DNA of 5,497 nucleotides, taken from NCBI GenBank assembly GCA_031280075.1, contig JAITHG010000099.1:1-5497 (forward strand). The letters run 5' to 3'. Under the pieces are notes generated by a model. The model was not told where the DNA came from, made no database searches, and saw only the letters and a list, made by a program, of their open reading frames with translations. This DNA is from Eubacteriales Family XIII. Incertae Sedis bacterium (lineage in GTDB: Bacteria > Bacillota_A > Clostridia > Peptostreptococcales > Anaerovoracaceae). This document shows positions 1 through 4,587 of the stretch, one piece after another; within the stretch, counting starts at the first letter, position 1; each line of letters opens with the position of its first letter. A program made the position numbers and the translations under genes.

Positions 1-362
1 CCAACAGTTTCGGCGAGTGGGAGGAGCAGAAGGAGCACAGGGAACCTCCGCTGCCGCTGGATGGCACCGTCGACCACCACGACCCGTATGTGGATGACGA
101 CTGCTTCTACCAGCCGGGCGACCTGTACCGCCTGATGACGGAAGACAAGCGCGCTGTACTCATCGGAAACACCGCCGCAAACATCGCCCCCGTCACCGAC
201 AACATCAAGTACCGCCATGCCGCGCACTGCTATCTCGCGGACAAGGAGTACGGTGAGCGCATCGCCGAGGCGCTGGGGCTTGCTATAGACAAGGTCGTCG
301 CGCTCGCCGCAATGGGGCGTGAGGAAAGGCTGAAGGCGACCAGCGAAGCCGCTTGGAACTGA
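1..362 (+). CDS. Catalase, C-terminal part (5' end outside window)
   Basis: The reading frame is open from base 3 to the TGA at 360-362 and gives 119 residues. It begins NSFGEWEEQ, matching the conserved (Y)xPNSFGG stretch of heme catalases, continues through an EPPLPLDG segment and the family motif QPGDLYRLM, and ends with the helical IKYRHAAHCYLADKEYG region. This is the normal C-terminus of a small-subunit monofunctional catalase, which converts hydrogen peroxide to water and oxygen in the cytoplasm. The catalytic His and Asn and the heme-ligand Tyr lie upstream of the window, so activity cannot be judged. The GTG at 90 is an internal valine, not a start. No extra C-terminal domain of the large-subunit type follows. 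No clear terminator hairpin sits directly after the stop; the next structure is the foldback repeat 80 bases on. Confidence 0.93.
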   Translation, partial: NSFGEWEEQKEHREPPLPLDGTVDHHDPYVDDDCFYQPGDLYRLMTEDKRAVLIGNTAANIAPVTDNIKYRHAAHCYLADKEYGERIAEALGLAIDKVVALAAMGREERLKATSEAAWN

Positions 363-378
363 CCGTGTAATCAATTGA

Positions 379-394
379 CTTTTGAACTTTTGAA
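379..394 (+). repeat. Tandem 8-bp direct repeat
   Basis: CTTTTGAA occurs twice with no spacing in the AT-rich stretch just after the catalase stop. It may be a protein-binding site or simple low-complexity sequence. Apart from this, 363-442 shows no gene and no terminator hairpin. Confidence 0.4.
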
Positions 395-442
395 TATGGC
401 TCACTTTGTCGCAGCCAAGAGATATGTCATTCTCACACTTAC

Positions 443-599
443 TTGTTCCGGCAGCTAAACATTGGACACAAAGCGGTGTTCAGCACACCGGCGTGCAAGG
501 CGCAAAACACAGCAATACTGGCGGTATTGCGAGGCTTTGCAACGCAGCAGGACGGTGTGCTGGACGGCGCGACTGTCCAAGGTTTAGCTGTCGGAACAA
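443..599. repeat. 157-bp imperfect foldback (MITE/REP-like) element
   Basis: The outer arms 443-468 and 574-599 are inverted copies of each other over 26 bases, with mismatches at two positions; they begin TTGTTCCG and end CGGAACAA. Inside, CAGCACACCG at 481-490 pairs with CGGTGTGCTG at 553-562. The exact centre is a perfect hairpin, GCAATAC (512-518), loop TGGCG, GTATTGC (524-530). The whole unit is symmetric around base 521 and should fold into one long cruciform or RNA hairpin. It contains no credible gene: the similar-length ORFs on both strands are a side-effect of the symmetry. It lies between the catalase stop and the promoter of the next gene. A non-autonomous transposable element or a dispersed intergenic repeat is the most likely reading; a terminator role is possible, but no T-tract follows. 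Confidence 0.75.
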
Positions 600-625
600 T
601 AAACCGCCGACATGCGTGAATTTGC

Positions 626-654
626 TTGACAATGGATGTACGACGTACTATATT
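626..654 (+). promoter_or_regulatory. Strong sigma-70/A-type promoter with a palindrome in the spacer
   Basis: TTGACA (626-631), a 17-base spacer and TATATT (649-654) form a near-consensus housekeeping promoter about 50 bases upstream of the transporter start. The spacer ends with a perfect interrupted palindrome, GTACG-A-CGTAC (638-648), touching the -10 box, where a repressor would block polymerase. Transcription should start near 661-663, giving a leader of about 45 nt that carries GGAGG at 691-695. The promoter assignment is sequence-based; the operator role is inference. Confidence 0.75.
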
Positions 655-704
655 ATACCTTCTATAGGTGCCTGTTGTCATGAAACAAATGGAGGAATCA
701 AAGC

Positions 705-1301
705 ATGGAGGAAAACACTGTCGTAAAGGTTCAGACCAAAGACTGGGCCAACCCGACACCGGCCGGACTCGTGGCGTTTGCTGTCGCGTGCTTCTGCTTT
801 TTTGCGCTGTTGACCGGGAAGGTGGAGCCCACGGCTCTCCCCTTGCTCGGCTGCTGGCTCATCGGCGGTTTTGTCATCCAGATCGTTGTCGGCATCGTCG
901 ACCTGAAGGGTGGGAACATTGCAGGGGGCAATGTTTTCCTGTTTTTCTCGGGGTTCTTCATGCTGACCGGCGGGTTTGAAATGATCCTGAAATTCAACGC
1001 GATCCAGGCAGGGAACCCGTTGGATGCCCGGATCGACGGCTACGCGTGGCTGGTGCTCTTCCTGGTCATCCTGCTCTGGACCCCTGGGTTCTGTGCAAAG
1101 TTCAGCCTGCTGACCATCATCATCATCCTGCTCGATGTCGCCCTGCCCATCATCTCGCTGACAGACCTCGGCATCCTGCCAAAGACGCTTTCGCCGATCG
1201 CGGCATGGACGCTGCTGGCATGTGGCATCATCGCAATCTATCTTTCTGCAGCCATGGTCGTGAACGGCGTATTCGGCAGGAAGGTCTATCCGCTTCCCTG
1301 A
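705..1301 (+). CDS. Acetate/succinate transporter, GPR1/FUN34/YaaH family
   Basis: This 198-residue integral membrane protein has about six hydrophobic segments (roughly residues 22-38, 45-65, 75-95, 112-128, 134-152 and 165-188). The family signature sits just before the first helix as NPTPAGL (residues 16-22; consensus NPAPLGL), and a glycine/phenylalanine-rich GGNVFLFFSGFFM stretch (74-86) corresponds to the pore-lining region. E. coli SatP (YaaH) is similar in length and takes up acetate and succinate with protons; this protein probably moves small carboxylates across the cytoplasmic membrane, but substrate cannot be read from sequence. The ATG at 705 is preceded by GGAGG at 691-695 with a 9-base gap and by a strong promoter, which fixes the start. 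It appears monocistronic. The distantly similar AmiS/UreI channel family is an alternative that the NPxPxGL motif disfavours. Confidence 0.88.
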   Translation: MEENTVVKVQTKDWANPTPAGLVAFAVACFCFFALLTGKVEPTALPLLGCWLIGGFVIQIVVGIVDLKGGNIAGGNVFLFFSGFFMLTGGFEMILKFNAIQAGNPLDARIDGYAWLVLFLVILLWTPGFCAKFSLLTIIIILLDVALPIISLTDLGILPKTLSPIAAWTLLACGIIAIYLSAAMVVNGVFGRKVYPLP

Positions 1302-1314
1302 ACAAAGAGTTCCG

Positions 1315-1342
1315 GCATGCGCGTCCGCACGGACGCGCATGC
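1315..1342. repeat. Perfect inverted repeat, possible terminator stem without U-tract
   Basis: GCATGCGCGTCC (1315-1326) and GGACGCGCATGC (1331-1342) are exact reverse complements around the loop GCAC, only 13 bases after the transporter stop codon. The 12-bp GC-rich stem would be very stable in RNA. No run of T follows, so it does not meet the usual intrinsic terminator pattern. It could stabilise the 3' end of the mRNA, pause polymerase, or be a binding site for a dimeric protein. The rest of 1302-1425 shows no gene. Confidence 0.7.
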
Positions 1343-1425
1343 AGCCATTGAGGATGTATCCTTTTCCGCCTGCGCGCGGATGCGGTATTACAAAAGATGG
1401 CACAGATTGCGCTTCTGGAGATGGC

Positions 1426-1640
1426 ATGAATATACAGCGAATCGAGTACGGCAAGAAGCAGTTTCTGGATCTGCTGCTGCTGGCGGATGGGACATCCCTT
1501 GGATCCTCTCTTTTTATGCGCGCTGCGGATTTATAGTTTCCCACAGGGTTCCAAACTTTTTCGTCGACCATTATGACCAGCCGATTTTTGAGGAAGGGAA
1601 GCAATTGATCGATATGGTCTATTTGCGAATGGATTTCTGA
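1426..1640 (+). pseudogene. GNAT acetyltransferase remnant with internal deletion and frameshift
   Basis: An ATG at 1426, with GGAG at 1417-1420, opens a frame reading MNIQRIEYGKKQFLDLLLLAD, typical of the N-terminus of a Bacillota GNAT N-acetyltransferase subgroup. The frame then runs into noise and stops at 1534-1536. In another frame, from about 1485, the conserved C-terminus appears: WDIPWILSFYARCGF, then HRVPNFFVDHYDQPIFEEG and MVYLRMDF, ending at TGA 1638-1640. Intact relatives are about 150 residues, whereas the two pieces together cover about 70. The central beta-strands and the acetyl-CoA-binding R/QxxGxG/A loop are absent. The join lies around 1480-1490, next to a CTG-repeat tract. 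This is read directly as a deletion of roughly 75 codons that also changed frame; a functional product is not expected. A mis-assembly is the alternative. Confidence 0.85.
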
Positions 1641-1666
1641 CATCCTTTTTCCGAATCTAGTATAAT
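1637..1666 (+). promoter_or_regulatory. Promoter reading into the structured leader of the slipin gene
   Basis: CTGACA (1637-1642), an 18-base spacer and a perfect TATAAT (1661-1666) form a good sigma-70/A promoter. Its -35 box overlaps the stop codon of the acetyltransferase remnant. Transcription should start near 1673, leaving about 410 nt before the next start codon at 2082. No better promoter was seen closer to that gene. Confidence 0.6.
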
Positions 1667-1671
1667 ATTCC

Positions 1672-2081
1672 TGTGAGGCGTCTGCCCTTTGCGTGGATGT
1701 GGATGTGATCCATCCTGCGGTGCCGTATGCTCTGCATCATGGTATGCCGGGCGCGCTTTGCAGATTCGCGGGTTCGAATCCCGCCTGACAATCTCAACCG
1801 TTGTCAGCCAGTGGTTGGCTCGCCTCCTAGAGAGGCCTTCCCGCCGGGTGAGAGCCTGGCACAAAAACGCGTGCCGTGCGGGTTGCCCGGCGATGCCACC
1901 GCCTCCTGGGAGGGGTGGCGGCGCACTGCCCCCCTTTGCCTTGCCGGGGGGAGGATACCGCAAATGCAGGACAGCCGCCAGGGCGCATGCCCCCGCCGCT
2001 GCCGCTGCACTGCTCAATCCCGTCGCCGCAAAGCGGGCAGGGGCAACCTGCGAAACACGCAACAGGAAAGGGACGTTCGCA
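1672..2081 (+). other. Long non-coding, hairpin-rich leader region upstream of the slipin gene
   Basis: This 410-base gap carries no credible protein: the in-frame extension of the downstream gene is Cys/Arg/Pro-rich low-quality sequence. It contains many local inverted repeats on the + strand: GGATG/CATCC (1701-1715), ATGC/GCAT inside TGCC/GGTA (1721-1744), a T-arm mimic (1768-1784), CTGACAA/TTGTCAG (1785-1807), AGCCA/TGGCT (1806-1820), GCCTC/GAGGC (1822-1836), CGCCGGG/CCCGGCG (1842-1848 with 1886-1892) enclosing GGCAC/GTGCC (1858-1862 with 1871-1875), CCACC/GGTGG around 1897-1920, CCCCCC/GGGGGG (1929-1934 with 1946-1951) and GCAGG/CCTGC (2037-2051). With the upstream promoter, this is consistent with a structured 5' UTR or an independent small RNA. 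High GC alone makes chance stems common, so function is inference. I recognise no known riboswitch class. Confidence 0.4.
1768..1784 (+). other. tRNA T-arm-like sequence (tRNA remnant or mimic)
   Basis: GCGGG-TTCGAAT-CCCGC is a perfect 5-bp stem with the canonical 7-base TTCRANY loop of tRNAs. The next seven bases, CTGACAA (1785-1791), have no complementary 5' acceptor strand upstream, and no acceptable anticodon arm can be placed before the T-arm, so an intact conventional tRNA is not present. The complement TTGTCAG instead lies downstream at 1801-1807. The likeliest explanations are a decayed tRNA, the tRNA-derived end of an old integration site, or a T-arm mimic within a structured RNA. 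Confidence 0.5.
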
Positions 2082-3191
2082 ATGAAAGCAATCATCAACG
2101 AAAACCAACGGGGGCTGCTCTACCGGGACGGCAGGTTCACAGCATATTTGAAGCCCGGGAAGCACAGGCGGTTCGGCACGGGCTACAGAGTGGAAATTGT
2201 ACAGATTGAAGATGCTTTCAATCCAACAGGGGCGAGTATAGAGGTGTTTTTGCGGCATCCCGCGCTCGCGCAGGAGCTGGATACCGTGGATGTCGCCGAC
2301 GAGACGCTTGCCATCCATTATAGGAACGGCAAATACGCTGGGACGCTGCAGAGCGGCAAATACGCTTTCTGGAACGTCCATGACCGGCACAGCTTCCAGG
2401 TGGTAGACCTCAAGGCTCCGGATGTCTCCGAAACGATTCCCCGCTATCTCTTTGCGCACATCCCACCGGCGCTGTTCACGAAAGTCGAGGTCGCGGATTA
2501 CGAAAAAGCGCGGCTGTGCCACGATGGGCAGTTTGTGCGCCTCCTGGAGCCGGGCACCCATTATTTCTGGAACAACGGCACCCGCATCACCGCCCAGACC
2601 GTGGACACCCGCGCCCTGCAGATGGACATCACCGGGCAGGAAATCCTGACACAGGACAAAGTCTCGCTGCGCATCAACTTCGTGTGCACCTACAGGATCA
2701 CCGATTACGTACGCATTCACACCGAGCTGGACGACTACGAGAGGCAGATCCATATCCTCCTGCAGCTTGCCCTGCGCGAATATGTGGGCAAATACCGCCT
2801 GGATGAGATCCTCGACAACAAGGAACAGCTGTCAAGCGCGATGTTTGCGCGCCTGAAGGAGAAGGAGGCAGCGCTGTTTGTCACGTTCGCGGAAGCAGGC
2901 GTGAAAGACATCATCCTCCCGGGTGAAATCCGCGATATCATGAACACCGTCCTGCTTGCGGAAAAGAGGGCGCATGCCAATGTCATCACGCGCAGGGAGG
3001 AGGTCGCCTCCACCCGCAGCCTTCTGAATACCGCCAAGCTCATGGACGAAAACCAGACGCTCTACAAGCTCAAAGAACTGGAGTATCTGGAGAAAATCTG
3101 TGCCGGGGTGGACAGCATCTCCGTAAACGGAGGCTCAGACCTGCTCGCCCAACTCGCCAACCTGCTGAAGGGGGGCACTTCGGAAGCGTAG
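2082..3191 (+). CDS. SPFH/Band-7 domain protein, slipin family
   Basis: The 369-residue protein is a soluble-looking slipin (stomatin/prohibitin superfamily). SPFH proteins oligomerise at membranes and organise microdomains or regulate proteases; the specific partner is unknown here. Three copies of a short beta motif precede and enter the SPFH domain: residues 7-31 (RDGRFTAYLKPGKH), 73-98 (RNGKYAGTLQSGKYAFW) and 138-164 (HDGQFVRLLEPGTHYFW). The SPFH core follows (about 165-290, with QMDITGQEILTQDKVSLRIN and a YRITDYV strand), then an alpha-helical segment rich in Glu, Arg and Leu (about 280-340) with LAEKRAHANVITRREEVAST, the usual coiled-coil oligomerisation region. There is no N-terminal membrane helix, unlike classical stomatins. 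The start at ATG 2082 is chosen because recognisable sequence begins there and an AAGGGA site lies 8 bases upstream at 2068-2073; a longer frame from 1689 is not protein-like. No NfeD-type partner gene is adjacent. Confidence 0.88.
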   Translation: MKAIINENQRGLLYRDGRFTAYLKPGKHRRFGTGYRVEIVQIEDAFNPTGASIEVFLRHPALAQELDTVDVADETLAIHYRNGKYAGTLQSGKYAFWNVHDRHSFQVVDLKAPDVSETIPRYLFAHIPPALFTKVEVADYEKARLCHDGQFVRLLEPGTHYFWNNGTRITAQTVDTRALQMDITGQEILTQDKVSLRINFVCTYRITDYVRIHTELDDYERQIHILLQLALREYVGKYRLDEILDNKEQLSSAMFARLKEKEAALFVTFAEAGVKDIILPGEIRDIMNTVLLAEKRAHANVITRREEVASTRSLLNTAKLMDENQTLYKLKELEYLEKICAGVDSISVNGGSDLLAQLANLLKGGTSEA

Positions 3192-3241
3192 CAGGCGACC
3201 ACTGGTAAAGCTATCCAGCGAGACCGGTCAGACCATCCTGC

Positions 3242-3260
3242 CGTCATTGCGAGCGAAGCG
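3242..3260 (+). repeat. Partial copy of a dispersed intergenic repeat (CGTCATTGCGAGCGAAGCG)
   Basis: This 19-base string matches the start of a palindromic intergenic repeat family seen in many bacterial genomes, in which it continues toward GAAGCAATCC. Here the continuation diverges (GGCATAGCGG). Some 30 bases upstream, AAGCTATCCAG (3208-3218) resembles the tail of another degraded copy. The assignment rests on remembered similarity only. No intrinsic terminator is obvious for the slipin gene in 3192-3288. Confidence 0.4.
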
Positions 3261-3288
3261 GGCATAGCGGCGGGGCGGGGATGGAATA

Positions 3289-3450
3289 ATGCTGTTCACG
3301 GTATCCGGATTCTTTGGTGTCGTGGACTTTGACAACTTGGTGGAGGCTTGTGATTATGGCAATGGGCATAACGACGGATTCGGCACTACAGAAGGCAGCG
3401 CACCGGGCCCTGTCCTGTCTGCGCAGGCGGGCAGGCGCGTGACGGCATGA
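3289..3450 (+). CDS. Doubtful 53-residue ORF overlapping the EamA gene start
   Basis: An ATG at 3289 opens a 53-codon frame (MLFTVSGFFGVVDFDNLVEA at the N-terminus) that ends at TGA 3448-3450. The stop overlaps the ATG of the EamA gene as ATGA, the classic arrangement for translational coupling. In favour: the first 35 residues have a plausible amino-acid mix, and the downstream gene lacks a good ribosome-binding site of its own. Against: the ribosome site is weak (only a G-rich stretch before GGAATAATG), no family is recognised, the last residues look random, and a predicted promoter lies inside the frame. It could equally be ordinary intergenic sequence or a decayed fragment. Confidence 0.2.
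   Translation: MLFTVSGFFGVVDFDNLVEACDYGNGHNDGFGTTEGSAPGPVLSAQAGRRVTA
3329..3357 (+). promoter_or_regulatory. Predicted promoter of the EamA transporter gene
   Basis: A perfect TTGACA (3329-3334), a 17-base spacer and GATTAT (3352-3357) preceded by TGT (extended -10, TGn) lie about 90 bases upstream of the transporter start in a locally less GC-rich stretch. Transcription would start near 3364. The -10 hexamer matches consensus at four of six positions, with the extended element compensating. Confidence 0.5.
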
Positions 3451-4493
3451 AGACGCTGCCTGTCCTCTACGCACTGCTGGCTGCGGTCTGCTACGGGATC
3501 AGCGTCCCGCTGTCCAAGCTGCTGCTTGCGGGCATCCCGTCGGCGTTGCTGGCGGCGCTGCTGTACCTCGGTGCGGGGCTGGGCATGGCTGTCGTCACGG
3601 CTGCCCGCTCCGGCAGGAAGGAGCGGGCGGAAGCCCGGCTGTCGAAAGCCGACCTGCCCTACACGGTCGCCATGGTCGTGCTCGACATCGCCGCGCCGCT
3701 CTGCCTGCTGTTCGGGCTTGCGCAGACCACTGCCGAAACCGCATCCCTTCTGGGCAATTTCGAAATCGCTGCCACGAGTGTCATCGCCCTGTTCGTCTTC
3801 CGGGAAGCCATCGGCAGGCGGATGTGGGTCGCCATCGCCCTCATCACGGTCTCGAGCGTCCTTCTCTCGGTTGAGGATTTCGGTCGCGTGAAACTGTCCT
3901 CAGGTGCGTTGCTGGTTCTGGCTGCCTGCGTGTGCTGGGGGGTCGAGAACAACTGCACGGGCAGGCTGTCTCTGAAAAACCCGCTCCAGATCGTCCTCAT
4001 CAAAGGCATCGGGTCGGGTTGCGGCGCGCTGCTGATCGCCTGGCTGACAGGCGGGGCTGCAGGCGTATCCCTGGTCTATGTCCCCTTCGCGCTGGCGCTC
4101 GGCTTTGTGGCGTACGGACTCAGCATTTACTTCTACATTCTCGCCCAGCGCGGGCTCGGCGCGGCGCGGACGAGTGCGTTCTATGCGGTTGCACCCTTCG
4201 TCGGCGTGGCGCTGTCCTTTGCCGTGTTCCGCGAGGTACCGGGCATCTCGTTCTTCGCTGCCCTCGCCCTCATGGCGGGAGGGGCATACCTGACGGTTTC
4301 CGAGCGGCATGCGCACCGGCATAGCCACGCCGAGCTGGCGCACGAGCATCGACACAGACATGACGACGGGCATCATGGGCACAGCCACGGAGGGCAGGCG
4401 GCGGGCGAGCACAGCCATCCCCACCTGCACGGGGCGATCACGCACCTCCACCCGCATACGCCCGACCAGCACCATTCGCATACGCACGAATAA
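3447..4493 (+). CDS. EamA/DMT-family transporter with histidine-rich C-terminal tail
   Basis: This 348-residue protein has two tandem EamA repeats (about residues 5-141 and 152-285), expected to give ten membrane helices. The first repeat starts YALLAAVCYGISVPLSKLLL and ends with FREAIGRRMWVAIALITVSSVLLS; the second ends FREVPGISFFAALALMAGGAYL, the same helix 9-10 motif. DMT carriers export metabolites or drugs across the inner membrane; the substrate is unknown. Residues 288-347 hold 23 histidines, mostly in HxH pattern, with HDDGHHGHSH in the middle and HTPDQHHSHTHE at the end. A tail of this style is, to my knowledge, a recurring feature of one DMT subgroup and suggests Zn, Ni or Co binding or sensing. 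The ATG at 3447 has only a weak upstream AGG, so initiation may be inefficient or coupled to upstream translation. A large palindrome follows the stop. Confidence 0.9.
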   Translation: MKTLPVLYALLAAVCYGISVPLSKLLLAGIPSALLAALLYLGAGLGMAVVTAARSGRKERAEARLSKADLPYTVAMVVLDIAAPLCLLFGLAQTTAETASLLGNFEIAATSVIALFVFREAIGRRMWVAIALITVSSVLLSVEDFGRVKLSSGALLVLAACVCWGVENNCTGRLSLKNPLQIVLIKGIGSGCGALLIAWLTGGAAGVSLVYVPFALALGFVAYGLSIYFYILAQRGLGAARTSAFYAVAPFVGVALSFAVFREVPGISFFAALALMAGGAYLTVSERHAHRHSHAELAHEHRHRHDDGHHGHSHGGQAAGEHSHPHLHGAITHLHPHTPDQHHSHTHE

Positions 4494-4499
4494 GGCGTG

Positions 4500-4561
4500 A
4501 GACAGAAAAGAACCGTCCCCATTCTGTCTCAAGACAGATAGGGGACGGTTCTTTTCTGTCT
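4500..4561. terminator. 62-bp palindrome: bidirectional terminator and dispersed-repeat candidate
   Basis: Arms 4500-4529 and 4532-4561 are inverted copies over 30 bases with two internal mismatches and a 2-base centre. The core ACCGTCCCC / GGGGACGGT is flanked by AAAAGA on the left and TCTTTT on the right, so either strand reads as a GC stem followed by U-rich RNA, the pattern of a bidirectional intrinsic terminator. It begins 6 bases after the EamA stop and ends 26 bases before the next start. The sequence AAAAGAACCGTCCCC also resembles a repeat family scattered through intergenic regions of Bacillota and other bacteria, sometimes near REP-associated Y1 transposases; that link is from memory. 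No transposase is present in the window. Confidence 0.75.
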
Positions 4562-4587
4562 TCCTTATTATCTGATTCTGTGATATC

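Noticed and set aside
406..759. Two 106-residue ORFs on opposite strands over the foldback element
   Set aside because: Their similar length and position follow from the palindrome's symmetry; neither has protein-like sequence.
678..1643. 321-residue ORF on the minus strand
   Set aside because: It is antisense to the transporter gene and the acetyltransferase remnant, and its composition (Asp/Gln/Arg-rich) is typical of a shadow frame in GC-rich DNA.
1735..1793. Intact tRNA gene around the TTCGAAT loop
   Set aside because: No 5' acceptor strand complementary to CTGACAA occurs upstream, and no 5-bp anticodon stem with a U33-containing loop can be fitted.
1841..1965. Cobalamin riboswitch (GCCGGGTGAGAGCCTGGC, ATGCCACC, AGGATACCGC are reminiscent)
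   Set aside because: The required AGGGAA and CCGCCACTGT core elements are missing and the order and spacing do not fit; a slipin gene is also not a usual target.
1689..2081. In-frame N-terminal extension adding 131 residues to the slipin gene
   Set aside because: The extension is rich in Cys, Arg and Pro, crosses the T-arm sequence and shows no family similarity; a ribosome site and recognisable protein begin at 2082.
1827..2753. 308-residue ORF on the minus strand
   Set aside because: It is antisense to the slipin gene, has no recognisable domain, and has no ribosome site.
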